64,000 nucleotides of DNA. Origin: Macquaria australasica (taxonomy: Eukaryota; Chordata; Actinopteri; Centrarchiformes; Percichthyidae). Below the pieces are notes generated by a model that saw nothing but the letters and a program-made list of their open reading frames with translations, was not told the origin of the DNA and searched no databases. Below, one piece after another: positions 35,763 through 47,375 of this stretch. Position 1 is the stretch's first letter, and the number at the start of each line of letters is the position of its first letter. The stretch lies in NCBI GenBank assembly GCA_005408345.1, contig SEMN01000346.1, forward strand, positions 182,083 to 246,082. The letters run 5' to 3'. A program made the position numbers and the translations under genes.

Positions 35763-38700
35763 CTGGAAGAAAATAAAAAGTCACGTCTCTACTCAGAAAC
35801 ACCACGTCAGGTACAGCGAGCAGGTTCAAATAAACGGTACCTTTACGAATTCATGAAACATCGCAAACAGCAAAACTAACAAACATCTCACCGCTGTCGT
35901 GTTTGAGCATCTCGTTTGGGATCATGGAGAATCCGTCTCCACCCTTCACCATGTAGGACGACAGCACCACTTTATAAACCATCTCATCCTCAACGGGTTC
36001 GTAGTGAGGAACTCGACATTTCGTGCAGAGGATGCTGAGGCTCTTCACGCGATGCCCCGAAGGTTTGGAGAGGTCAAACTCTACACGAAATCCTGTTGGG
36101 AGGACACGGAAGCATCATCAGTTTGACTAATCCATCGATACATGGCTGAGGATCACACCTCAACACCTTTGTGGTGCCAATTGAAATATGTCAGTATCAA
36201 AAACTATCAAGTACTGAAAGCTGCCTCTCTTTGACGGGTCCAGATGTTTCAATGGCAAATGAACCAGACTGTCGAAACTCACAGTAGTCCTGTGACCTCA
36301 CCACTCTGTACGTTACTTAGCAATTCAAATCAAGACATGGAGAGGTCAAAGTTTGTGCTAAGCAACAGGTAATAAAGATACCAGACACTTGAAGGAATTC
36401 TCCGCTGCTCTGGCCGTATCGTCTCACTGAGTGTTCGAAGGCTTTCCTCAGCGTAGAGCCCTTCAGCTGCACCAGGTCGAAGGTTCCTCCGAAAGGTAAG
36501 ACGGAGATCAGGTCCTCCATGGTGATCGAACCTACAGACGACACATCAACGCTGTTTTATAAATCCTTTATCACAAATAGTTTTTACAGAAAACACTCAG
36601 TGATTCTCAAAAGAGTTTCTTTCTCCAGCCAAAATCATCAGACCCTTTTCCTGGATCTGTTCTGGCTCTGGATGTAAAATACTGCTCTGGTTTTATTTTT
36701 CTTCCACGGAAATCAGTGACGAACCGTTCCTGGTGTGCTCATCAACAGATGTGCGGACGCCTCCTCCGTTAAAGATGCAGGCGCTGACGTGATTCCACTG
36801 GGCATCGTCTGAGAATCTGACGTTGTTGTCGATCTGAATAACGGAGACAAGAAGCAGATTCCCCCAGGAAGCAGATTCCCACAGTCTCTCAGTGATCAGC
36901 AGATGGAATTAATTGTAGTTTATCTTTTGAATTTATGCTAAAATCATATCCCTATCCTACTCTCTCTATTATAAAATCCTGTGGTTGGTCTGCTTTGCTT
37001 TCAGGTCACAAACGAACCGCACCAGAAGAGACCCTCCTTTCTGGATGATCTCAGTCCAGGAGTTTTAAGGCATTGCACTGGAATATTCCTTTAACGATGA
37101 AGTATTCAGGAGTTTAAAGACTTACCATGGCATCACAGATCAGGTTTCCCAGGTTGCATTCCCGAAATCGACACTCTTCTGTGGTCCCGTTCAGGAACAC
37201 CAGAGTCCTTCCCACCACCTGAGCCGAGTAGTTGGCCAGATTCTTTTTCCATTCCTCCACATCGGCAAGAATTTCTGGATCTAGACAGGAAATTCAATTT
37301 CAGTAGGAGTTGAGGTAATACCTCAGTTTTTATGTTTATACTTCCTGCCTTCCAAGAGTCCCAATTTAGCATCTGCTCATTTTTTGCTTGTGTACTTAAA
37401 TAAATTATGAAATTGAGGAGAAAATTAAGGTTTTATGGCAAATACGTTTTAATATCCATCAATGATGTGACCTATGAGAGAACTGATGTGGTCAGTCTTC
37501 TTCCTTCAGATCAACACTTTTGAATTCATCGCTGTTCTGCAGCAGTGACACTGCTACTTTACAGAACATATACATATCAGACATGTCAAAAGCCATTAAT
37601 TGAAGAGATTAATGAAGCAGAAATGGTCTGTTCATGTGTGAAAGGGGCTTTAGAAAAGCATTCCCCCCTATAACGTAAAGAGACGGAAAACAAACAATGG
37701 AAACAGATAAACTGTCCGATAGAAGCAAAGTCAAAAAGCTAAGAAGGATTAGACTGAAGACAGAAACAACTTGTATTTTGTATTTGGATTGTATTTTGTT
37801 CTCTTTACCTTGAGGGATGCTGCTGTTCAGCAGGATGGGGTTTCCTGTGGACTTCACTACATTTCCAGTGTCGTCAAAGGTCACCTTCAAATAACCCAGG
37901 TATTTTCCAAAGGCGTAGGCCTGCACAACAGGAACCTGTCGCCCATTGTCTGATGTCACCATGAACGGATAAGAACCAGCCGGGACCTCAGAGGAAGGAC
38001 GTGGTCCTGAGAAATGGTGTTTAGAGGAAGAAAGAAAGATTAGAGCAGTTTATAACAGTAACTGTAAAGTCACCCAAGTTTCATGATGTCCAATAATCCT
38101 ACAGTCGGGCTTCAACTAAGTATGTTCATTGTAGATTAACCTGCTACCTTTTCATTCAGTTCAGTTGTTTGTTTAATCATTTGGTCTATAAAACCTCAAA
38201 AAACAATAAAATGGAGCACAAGTTGACGTCTTTAAATTGCTTTTTTGTCTGACCAACAGTCCAAAACTTAAATACATTCAATTAATTATAATGTAAGACA
38301 AGGAAAATCAGGGAATCTTCACATTAAAGAAGCTGGACACAACATAAGACACAGATAGAGGCAGCTTTAGCGCAGGTTTACATCACCAGTGTGGGCCAAT
38401 GTGAAACCCATCTAAAGTGGCTCAGTGGTGCCATTAGCACATTCGTCTAGCATGTTCGAGTTGCTTTCACGTTACGTCAGCAGTCCTCTCTTTGGCTTCA
38501 CTTTGAAACTCGACAAACAAGGTCAATTTACGTTGAAACTAACCGAGCTTTCAGTGCAGCGCAGAATTGCAAAGTCTGAGCAGCACGCAACGCCCAAGGT
38601 GGAGAGGTCCAACGTCATCGCTCTCTCCACGACAATACAACTGTTCACACCAACAATCATGTGGAGAGGGCCTTAGAGAAGCGAACAGTAAACCCAGGTG

Positions 38701-41700
38701 AAGCTTTAAAAGATCTCTGCAAAAGTCCCTGATGCTAAGGTAATGCTTTTTTCTTCTGTCTGTGGGTTTAACTGAACTTTGCAGCACAAATCTACACTTC
38801 ACATTAGGTCTTGAATGCATCACTGTCAGCTTCAAGAACACTCTTCCTCTCCAAAGTCCAAACAAGGACTAAGTGCTGGCCTGATGCACTCAGTGGGGCC
38901 ACAGAGCTACACACTGCCTGATCTCTGCTGAAGAGAAACAGCTTTATTTTTATGGGATTTCTGTGGCCTGAGGTTCAAACCAACAACTCACTTCCTCTGC
39001 CTGCTCAGTGACTCTTCACTGCTGTTTACTTGAAACACTACAGAGGAGACTGTACTCGTGTCAGCATGTTTATTCTGGAAATAACCGCGAGTACGCAGAC
39101 TCACAGTCTCCTCCCATCCAGGAACAAGAACACAGACTGTTAAGACACTGCAGGAGAGTGAAATGCAACAATGACCGACAGTGCAGGATCACTCCAAACT
39201 GACAACTGCTCACTGAAAAACACACGAAGCAAGTTATAAATTATAAGCTGAACGTCTACAGCCACACCAGGCTGTAATGCTCAATAACAAACTGTTGGAT
39301 GGATGACGGAGGTTCTTAGTTTGTCCTGAAACACAAATTCTTTTCACTTCAGTCTTCTAGTTGTAATTCATAGTTACAATATCGCCCACATTACATCAAA
39401 TGTAATAGAATCAACTCAGCTCAAAGACTCGCTAGATGACATCACATGTTAATTTGCATATTCATGACCCTACATATCTGTTTGTGCATTTTGAGAAAAT
39501 AATTAAATTTGAAGAGGAAGTCCACACTAAACTTTTTGCACCGTGAACATAATCACACAGATTTGTGTTGGTATATGACCTTACTACAGGTTAATTTTTC
39601 CGACAAAACACATAGTGTGTGTAAAAAAGCTTGTATCTGTCACATGAGAGCGCGTTCATTAAGAAATGAAGGTGACTCTCTTCAAGTAAGACAAGATTTG
39701 GCCCAAAAAGCCCCTAAATTTGTCGCTAGGAACTTTTTCTTTTAAAGAAAGTTGCTAAAGGGTTCTTAAAAGTTGCTAAATCTAGTAAGAAAGTCGCACC
39801 AGAAAGTGGCACAGCAAAATTCAATGACACGTTTTTGCAAAACAGGCCATGCTAGATAAATACTCAAAGGGCTGCTTGGTAAACAACAGCTCTGTACTGT
39901 GTCAGCATTTTGTTCTCTATATTTTGTTCAGCAGAGTTACTGAAGAGAGAGCCAGCTTGCTGTCAGTTAGCTAACGAGCTTGTTAACTGTCAGAGACTAA
40001 AAGAGAAGAAAATACACAACTTTTAGGAAGTTTAGGTGCCACATTAGAGCTCCATCCTACTCATAAATAAAACTTGAAGGACACAGTGATTTAAAGATAT
40101 GAGTGACGTCAACAAGTCACCACAATATGACTCATGAAACACACATTAGAGCCATGAACAAAGTTATGACGTGATATTAACAGCTGTATTCACCTCCCTA
40201 CCTGTAAAGAGGAAAGTGTTGGTGTGTCCGCCGATGACCACGTCGACTCCGCGGACCTTCTTGGCGATCAGCTGATCCACGGTGAAGCCCGAGTGACCCA
40301 GAGCGATGATCTTATTGACTCCCAGCGTCTGCAGTTTGTCCACCTGCAGCTGCAGGGCGGTCACCTCGTCCTCGAACAACAGGTGTGGTCCTGTAGAGCA
40401 ACACGGACAGGTGAGAAACACTGTACAAAATAATATCTGTTGAACCTGCACAAACATCAGCATTTACATTTATTTCTGTCTTTAAAAACTTACACAAACA
40501 CACAACAAAAACGCTAACATGCTAATTCCTCTCAAGTCAAATAGATTTCCTCTCATTTTAAACAACAGTTCAATGCTTTCAGGTAGCAGTTTGTACTTCT
40601 AATTTTTAAATCTACCAAGTCTGTAAATTTTGGATCCTTCAGTTTAATGAACAGTGGGTTAGTTCTTTGGTTTATAATTGTTATAGCTCTCTTGATGCAC
40701 AAACATTGGATCTGTATTTGTTTTATATGTATTTCATCATACTTCAACACAGGAAGTACTGTTTGCAAGTATACAGTAAAGTGAGCAGTATAAAGAGTAT
40801 AATGACACTTTTGCACGTGGTTTCCAGCATCATTGATTATCTATCACTCCTAAACATCTGATTTCAGACGCTTATTTCAAAATCATAAAGGTGTTACACG
40901 ATTAGCAAAGATGATGATTCTTTTTCCACAGTATCCAAATTCTTACCACGACTAAATAAAACGGTATCATATGCACATAAAATGATATTAAATGTTTTGG
41001 AAACCTTAATTAATATATCAATTAGTACAAAATAAACAACCCTTCTAATGAAAGTCTGATTAACTATTAGAGATATCCCGAGCTCATCCTAAGGATCGGC
41101 ATCGGGCTGTCACCCTATTGGCGCTTCTCAAACATGACTGACGACTTCTTCCTGGTTTTAATATGTTGTCTTCTTGTTAAGAAGTCAAACTTTCTGCCAC
41201 CTTTGACACGACCTGCTGGAGCTTCCTCTGTGTTTTGAAACAGTGTCCAACACAACGTGGGTGTTACTATTTTCACATCACCTTGTTTCTGTTGTCAGGT
41301 GACTGATATGGCTGTAAAAAGTCACCGAGAGTCACAAGTTGTTGCCTGGCTACAACATCACTGCCTGTAATGAATCTATGTTACTGTATATTCTAACTGT
41401 GCTTTGTGCCTCGGTAGTAGATTTGCTGTCACCTCTCTCACCTGCTTGATATTCTCAACATTTGTTCTAGTTTCACATTCCAGCAGTTTTAACAGTGACT
41501 TCATCCGCCTTCACCTCCTGAATGACTAACCCACATTTTTCTGTGGTCAGTCTGCTTCATATGTCGCTGCTGGAGGCACTTCAGAAACAAGCGTGCAGCC
41601 ACATCTTACTGTATTAACATTAAGAACCAGCATTGTGTTGTTGCTCATGTCAGTTTGGATTTAGCTTGTCTATTGGTTCCTCTTTTGATGTAATCAGACC

Positions 41701-44700
41701 CGCTCTGCCTAGTTAGCTGTTGCCAACCGTTGCAAGCGTACGTTAGCTTTTTACTGCAGCAGCGCTTCAAGTCACACATTTTAAATTTGTGCACAAATAT
41801 CAGCGTCCCGTCTTTGCACCGCGGCTGAAACAAGATGTTTGTCCATGAAGCTTTGTAATCGTCTTGTCTCCTGATCTGATTTTTCCTGAACATTACAGAT
41901 CTTATTATGAATTATTCCACTAGTTAAACACTGTTTTCTAGTCAGGCGACACACAACTGCTTGTGATTTCTCTGCATCTTTTAAAGTTTTGTTACATTTT
42001 CAGCGAGGAAGTTTCTCTCCGTACTCTCAGGAAGCCATTTTCTTTCACTTTGTGGTTTGTTTTTTTGTACCTGTGTACAGTGGTGGAAAGTAACTAAATA
42101 CATTTACTCAAGTACTGTACTTAAGTACAATTTTGAGTATTTCCATTTTCTGCTACTTTATACTTCTACTCTGCTACATTTATGTTTAGATACAACTTTA
42201 GTTACTTTGCAGATTCAGATTAATAAAACAAAATATAATCAACAAACGCAGTATGATGGAACAGTGATGAACACATGAATGCATCACTAATTATAATCCA
42301 ATAGTATGTATGATTCTGAAATGGGCCATTCTGCATCATGAGTACTTTTACTTTTGGTACTTTAAGTATATTGTGATGTTAATACTTTTTTACTTAGATG
42401 ACAAGACATTTCTCCATTTTCATTTTGAAGACCTTTTTTAAAAACATACCAAAACTTCCCTTTAACTCTTCATGACAGTTGGAGAGGAAACAGTGTATAT
42501 TATACTATATATTATACGCTAAGAGAGAGAGAGTTGATAATCATGTTTACAGCGCGGAGGCCTTCAGACGAGCACGCAGACGATGCGAGTTAGAAGCAAA
42601 GAGAGAAATCACAGACAGAAACCTTCCACTTACCAGGTTTGGACAGAGCAGAGGTTTCCTGTGACGTGTATCCCACCACGCCCACCTTCTCGCTGCCAAC
42701 TGTAAATATCTTATAAGGTTGATAAGAGTTGCCGAACGTCGAGGCCAGAGTTTTGTCTGGTTTGATGTTGGCGCTGAGAACGGGACACCTGATCTGCTCC
42801 ATGAACGGCTTCATGAGTCCTTCCACCCCGTTGTCAAACTCGTGATTTCCAAAAGCCTGAAAAAACACAAAGGAAAGTCAAACACAGAACTGCAGGAGGA
42901 CATGCAGACATGTTCTCGTCTCAGAGTCCCACAGAGACTGAGACTAGTTTCTGTAGATTTGGTGAATGATGAACACTTCTTCTACAGGTCGCCCCTCATG
43001 ACAGCTTTAATGAAGTCTGTGACCCGTTCAACCAAAGTCATTTTCCCAACTCACATTGTTTTCTTTGAATTTACAAAAAGGTGTAAAACTCTACACTATG
43101 TCACTTTGTGTAGAAGACATGTTTTGGGGTTTTCCTGTCCTGTTGGGGCCCCTGTACCACTGAGGGACGTCCTAGACAAAAGTTTACAATTGTGAGAGAA
43201 ACGTGACGAAGTCTTTGGTTGACGGTGTTCTCAGATCGCGCTGTGAATCACGTACACTGACGGCAGATTCATGCAGTTTTCCTGGTTTGCTTTAATCGGG
43301 CGGAGCCACAACAAGCTTGGAATAAGTTGTGTTTTCCACATTGTCTTGTGGAAACTTCTATTTTCTTCTGTATAACTTGCAGTTTTGTGTATTTCTTTAT
43401 GTTTTCATATTGGTGAACGTGTCTCCTTGTTATTGAAGAGGTGAAGATGTTTCCCTCCTTTGCTTTTCTATAGTTTCAATGCGTTTGAACCGTACAGGAG
43501 TTTTTTTAATTAAAGCTGTCAGGAGGGGCGTCTCATTGTTGAGGTAAAACTGCTCAGCAGGTGACAGCAGAGGAGTCACTCTCCATCAAGACTTCACGAG
43601 TCTAAACTCCTGCTGCAAAGATTAAAGCCGACAGCTGATCCATTAAAAAGCTTCTCTCTGACTTGCTGCTTTTAAGCTAATTAAACCGACTGAGGCCTCA
43701 GTCAATAAATCACCTTCAGCCTTCCACTGAGCAACGGCCTCATTCACCTGCTCTCTGCTTTTTTAATCTTTGATGGTTTTAGTAATGTTTAACTGTAGAT
43801 CCCATTGTTAAAAATCACCATGGCAACCAGGCTCCCACAGATGTTGATGGTTTAACTCTCACTGTACCGTTTGTACTGTATCCTCCGAAAAGTTATTTCT
43901 TCTTTTTTTATGAGAATTATAAAATATATAAACTAACACAAATACACATTGATCCACTGCAGGAGATATAGAGCAATACCAGGGTGACAGCTATCAATAA
44001 CACACTACAGACTCCTATTAGTATAATTAAGAATACTGTAATAGTAACATCATACAGAAACAGTAGAAATGTGTACATTTAAAATAGTACTGTACTTCAC
44101 TACAATTTTAACAGACTTGTTCTATACTTGAGTATTTCCATTTTCTGATACTTCATACTAGTACTTTATGCTACTTGTAGTATTAATACTACAATTCCCT
44201 GACAGCTGCACTTCCTTTGCAAATTAAGATTTTACACACAAAACACAAGATTAGTATATAAAATATGATCCAATATGATTTTAATCTTGTTTAAGCTTCT
44301 TGCACATTTATACACCAATAGTTTACACTGACGACTGTAACTGACAATTCAAATATTTGTATTTGCTGATAAATTTTCTGCACTTTTACTTATAATTTTG
44401 AATTTAGGACTTTTACTGGTACTGCAGTACTTATACAGTGCGGTATTGCTACTCTGACTTAAGAAAAGCATCTGAATACTTCCTCCACAACTGGAAATAA
44501 AACACTTTAGTTTAATAAAGTAATTATAAACTCATCATATCTATCTATTAATGCAAACATCACTTTCCATTGTGTGTGAATTCAGACAGACAGGTTTCTG
44601 TCTTCTGGTTTCATGTTGAGAGTAACGCTGTGTGTTTCTCACCATCGCATCATAACGCAGTTTGTTCATGAAATGTGCAGCCTCGGCCCCCTTGTAGTAA

Positions 44701-44999
44701 TTGAACCACACGGTCCCCTGGAACTGGTCTCCGGCGTCCAGCAGCAGCACATTGCTCTCGAAGCTGCGGATCCGCTTGATCATCGTGGCTCTCCGGGCCA
44801 CCCCTGCAAAACACTTACCGCTGTCGCCGCACTTCCCTGAGCGCATGCTGGTCTCCTCCACCCGGGCGTGTACGTCGTTGGTGTGGAGGAGAACCAGGTC
44901 CCAGGCCGCCAAAGTGGACACGGAGAAGCCCAGCAGGAGGAGGAGGAGGAGGAGGCAGAGCCGCGGCAGAGCGCTCCGCTCCGGGCGCACCGCTTCCAT
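35587..44999 (-). CDS. nt5e: nt5e, ecto-5'-nucleotidase (CD73), 9 exons, 585 aa
   Basis: Exons in coding order: 44999-44643, 42856-42634, 40390-40202, 38006-37809, 37280-37126, 36833-36725, 36531-36382, 36092-35892, 35762-35587. The total is 1758 nt with consistent phases; the human protein is 574 aa. It hydrolyses extracellular AMP to adenosine and phosphate on the cell surface. Visible parts: signal peptide, metallophosphoesterase domain with LHTNDVH, LLDAGDQ, GNHEFDN, LGHSG and GGHTNT (Zn ligands and catalytic His-Asp), a linker helix, then the substrate domain with CRFRECNLGN, NGGGVR, LPFGGTFD and GGDGF (nucleoside-stacking Phe), and a C-terminal hydrophobic GPI-attachment signal. All expected catalytic residues are present, so it should be active. 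The start ATG gives a standard signal peptide. It is convergent with snx14. Confidence 0.96.
35892..36092 (-). CDS. nt5e: nt5e exon 8
   Basis: Reads FRVEFDLSKPSGHR, ILCTKCRVPHYEPV, YKVVLSSYMVKGGD, GFSMIPNEMLKHDS. The GGDGF motif carries the second Phe that stacks on the nucleobase, plus the ribose-binding Asp. Confidence 0.96.
36382..36531 (-). CDS. nt5e: nt5e exon 7
   Basis: Reads SITMEDLISVLPFGG, TFDLVQLKGSTLRK, AFEHSVRRYGQSS. LPFGGTFD holds the first stacking Phe. Confidence 0.96.
36725..36833 (-). CDS. nt5e: nt5e exon 6
   Basis: Reads IDNNVRFSDDAQWN, HVSACIFNGGGVRT, SVDEHTRN. NGGGVR is the substrate-binding Asn/Arg motif. The donor is the weak G|GTTCGT. Confidence 0.93.
37126..37280 (-). 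CDS. nt5e: nt5e exon 5
   Basis: Reads DPEILADVEEWKKN, LANYSAQVVGRTL, CRFRECNLGNLICD. It contains the inter-domain helix and the conserved FRECN-GNL-CDAM motif. Confidence 0.96.
37809..38006 (-). CDS. nt5e: nt5e exon 4
   Basis: Reads PRPSSEVPAGSYPF, MVTSDNGRQVPVV, QAYAFGKYLGYLKV, NPILLNSSIPQ. It matches human VPVVQAYAFGKYLGYLK. Confidence 0.96.
38106..38350. repeat. Dispersed repeat, family A, in nt5e intron 3
   Basis: Contains GGGCTTCAACTAAG, TTTAATCATTTGGTCTAT, GTCTGACCAACAGTCC and AAAGAAGCTGGACAC in the family A order. Confidence 0.65.
38410..38680 (+). repeat. Possible tRNA-derived SINE in nt5e intron 3
   Basis: TGGCTCAGTGG (38418) resembles a pol III A box, and about 40 bases later ATGTTCGAGTTGC resembles a B box, as in a tRNA-derived SINE head. 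The cloverleaf is not intact and no tail repeat or duplication was found. Confidence 0.3.
40202..40390 (-). CDS. nt5e: nt5e exon 3
   Basis: Reads PHLLFEDEVTALQL, VNKIIALGHSGFTV, KKVRGVDVVIGGHT. LGHSG and GGHTNT provide two metal-binding histidines. Confidence 0.96.
41060..42055. repeat. Probable old DNA-transposon fossil in nt5e intron 2
   Basis: Begins near GAGATATCCCGAGCTCATCC with AAGGATCGGCATCGGGC, phrases typical (from memory) of a fish non-autonomous transposon. The segment 41770-42040 also resembles a recurrent repeat. Ends and duplications could not be fixed. Confidence 0.35.
42077..42420. repeat. Dispersed repeat, family B, in nt5e intron 2
   Basis: Starts CAGTGGTGGAAAGTAACTAA, with CAAGTACTGTACTTAAGTAC, GAGTATTTCCATTTTCTGC and later GTACTTTTACTTTTGG. 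It is the clearest copy of this common fish element in the window. Confidence 0.8.
42634..42856 (-). CDS. nt5e: nt5e exon 2
   Basis: Reads AFGNHEFDNGVEGL, MKPFMEQIRCPVL, SANIKPDKTLAST, VGVVGYTSQETSAL. GNHE carries the catalytic Asn-His pair. Confidence 0.96.
42857..44084 (-). other. nt5e intron 1, distal part
   Basis: No exon, tandem repeat or supported mobile element was recognised here. GTAACCATGGCAAC-like and other short motifs appear incidental. Confidence 0.4.
44085..44495. repeat. Dispersed repeat, family B, in nt5e intron 1
   Basis: Contains ACTGTACTTCACTAC, GAGTATTTCCATTTTCTG, TACTTTTACTGGTACTGCAG and ends GAATACTTCCTCCACAACTG, in the order of the copies at 15.8 and 42.1 kb. Confidence 0.75.
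44643..44999 (-). CDS. nt5e: nt5e exon 1 (signal peptide, first metal motifs)
   Basis: Starts MEAVRPERSALPRL with a poly-leucine signal peptide, then AAWDLVLLHTNDVH, LLLDAGDQFQGTVW and HFMNKLRYDAM. The DVH and DAGDQ residues bind the two metals. Signal cleavage probably occurs just before AWDL. The donor ATG|GTGAGA is standard. Confidence 0.96.
44935..44958 (-). repeat. nt5e: CTC trinucleotide repeat coding the nt5e poly-Leu signal core
   Basis: The plus strand is a run of AGG/GGA triplets. Read on the minus strand it gives consecutive CTC leucine codons in the hydrophobic core, a coding microsatellite. Confidence 0.9.
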
Positions 45000-45400
45000 C
45001 TCTCGCGTAAAAACACTGGAGGAGGAAACCGGAGACGGTGCCTGTTCTTTCTTACATGACCCGGCGGATCTTTACTCTCTTCTTCTCTTTGCTCCTCACA
45101 CTCCCTTCAGTGCGTCTCTATGAAATAAATGAGACACCGCTGATACATGCTGGGCGAGAGACAGAGAGAGAGAGAGAGAGAGTGCGTGAGGAGGCGCCCT
45201 CAGAAGGAGGAGGAGGAGGAGGAGGAGGAGGAGGAGAAAGGCGCATCAGGGGGGATTTGGGTCGTTATGATCTGCCTTTTCTTCTCTGATGTCTCCCCCC
45301 CACCTTTGACTTTTCCTCATGTATTAACTACACCTCTCCACTGAAATGACGCGCTGGATGGAGGCGGTGCGCGCAGTCTGTGGAGGATTTTGACGCGTTT
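45000..45400 (-). promoter_or_regulatory. nt5e: nt5e promoter / 5' UTR region
   Basis: It lies directly upstream of the nt5e ATG. It is relatively GC- and CpG-rich at its two ends (GTCGT, GCGCGCAG) and includes a GA/GGA-rich tract at 45158-45238. No clear TATA box is seen. The transcription start cannot be fixed by eye. Confidence 0.45.
45158..45238. repeat. (GA)n and (GGA)n purine microsatellites in the nt5e upstream region
   Basis: GAGAGA units run to about 45182, followed after 20 bases by a GGA run at 45205-45236. It is a strong purine/pyrimidine strand asymmetry. Confidence 0.95.
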
Positions 45401-46135
45401 CCTCTAAAAGTGTATTTGTTTAACATCTTTGAACAATAAGGGAATTCAGAGATCCTCACGAGACAAAATATAACAGCAGTGCAAAAAGAGACATATGAAG
45501 GATTTAAAAGCTGATTAAAACATCCTCACACACCTCAGATCTGGAAATCTGGAGGTGGAAAAGCTTCTGCTGCTCCAACTGCGCCTTTATAAGACTAGAG
45601 AAACTACAGGGTGGAGACAACAACTTCAACACCACCTGCAGAAAGAGACAGAACACAGAAACTGAGGGAAGATGTTCACCTGTGAAAGACTGCAGCCGTT
45701 TTTCTTTAATATTTTGATCACTGAGCATTAAGATTCCATCAGGAACAAACAGATTAATAATGAGGCAAAATAATTAAAAACCACTGCAGTTAATAATAGT
45801 CTCTTTATGATGCTATGTTGTTGTTCAAATAAGATTCAGTTCTGCTGCTCTAATACACCTGCATGTCTTCATGTGCTCCACCTCTGATGTTCATGCTTCT
45901 GTCTTCCTGTCAGTCAATAAAGTTGACACGTTTCAAATGCCGTTGAGAGGGAGCCTCTGCAGCTGAAAACTGTCATTGTAATTAGGTTGGATGAGGAAAT
46001 CCATCACAGCCAACATAAAGTCTGCTTTTATTTTCATGAAGAACAAAAAGGCTTTGCACTCGTTTGCAGTTTAAAGGTCATGTAGCTTCAGGAGTCAGGC
46101 GTCTTTTTAGCCATGAATCCTGATGTCTCCGGTGA
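45400..46135. other. Intergenic, nothing recognised
   Basis: Sequence upstream of nt5e without exon-like, RNA-gene or clear repeat content. Confidence 0.4.
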
Positions 46136-46139
46136 TCCT

Positions 46140-46430
46140 CTGACTTTCCCTCTAGCGCCACCATGAGGTTGACAACTGAAGGATTGTCATAAAGTTTGGT
46201 TCAGATATTCAAGGTCTCCAGAGGATGAATTGTTAAAAACTTTGATCTAACTTTTCATCATCAGGTCAAACTGTTACTTTAACTAAATACCTGCAAAACT
46301 AAAGACATTCCCATCAGCTGGACTTTGTGTTTAGTACTAATTAGTAAATGTTAGCATGCTAACACACTAAACTGAGAGGGTGAACCCATGTTAGCATTTA
46401 GCTACAGACTTACAGAGCAGTTAGCGTCCA
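46140..46430. repeat. Dispersed repeat, family C, intergenic copy 1
   Basis: Starts TTTCCCTCTAGCGCCACCATG and carries CAGGATGAATTG-type and ATGTTAGCATGCTAACAC motifs shared with the copy at 47.0-47.4 kb and the intron 28 copy. Confidence 0.7.
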
Positions 46431-46994
46431 TCAGAGTCTGGTTTACATCAGCCCTGCAGCAGAAATATACACACTGTACAACAGCACGCACATAATGTCC
46501 ATTTATAGCCAAAGTCCAAGCAGGCCGTGTTCACTGTGTAAATACTGTTTCCACCAACAGACACATAAACCTCCTACATTTTTAAAGAATTGTGACTGAG
46601 CTGAGCAGGATGTTCTCCATGTTATTAACAGGCTGTCATACCACACCTGTTACCTGTCTGTCTGTCTGTCGCCTGTCGCTCTTCTGCATTCTCCCATTTT
46701 CTTTCCTGATAAAGGTTTTTTTCTTTAAAAAGGAGTTTTTCGGTATGTGGTTTGAGGCTCTGAGGGCGGAGAGGTTGGCTCTCTGTAAACAGTAAAACCC
46801 TCTGGGACAAACGTGTGATTTAGGCCTACATAAAACAACGGTACCGGACTGTGGTGGTGTAAGCTGCTCTGAAGCGTTAGTTTCAGACGGTCTGTCGTGG
46901 GTCCAGCTGGGTCGGGCTGTGTGTGGGGGTGTAGCGCTCTGAACGAGTCCTCTGCAGCAGTGCACAGGCCGCACTGACCTCCAGTCAGTTATCA

Positions 46995-47375
46995 TCATGA
47001 CTACACTGTGACTTTTCCTCTAGCGCCACCTGCAGGATCACATTTATGGTTTTTAGTGAAATATCTCGTCTGAACTGCTGGATCGTCATGAAATGTGGGT
47101 CAGACGTTCATGGTCCCCTCAGGATGAACTGTAGTGACTTTAATGATCCTTTAACTTTTTCTTTAGCGCCATCATCAGGTCAACATGTTAATGTGTCCAA
47201 CGCTTTGTATACGAGCAAACACCTGCAGAACTAATGACTTTCCCTTCAGCCTCAGCTGCACTTTGTTTACTGCTAATTAGCTAATGTTAGCATGCTAACA
47301 CGCTAAGCTGAGATGTTGAACCTGCAACATCAGCATGTTAGCATTTAGCTCACAGAGCTGCCAGCACGGCTGCAG
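46995..47375. repeat. Dispersed repeat, family C, intergenic copy 2
   Basis: Same order as copy 1: CTAGCGCCACC, TCAGGATGAACTG, GCGCCATCATCAGGTC, CTGCTAATTAGC, GTTAGCATGCTAACAC. The two copies are about 850 bases apart in the same orientation. Confidence 0.75.
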
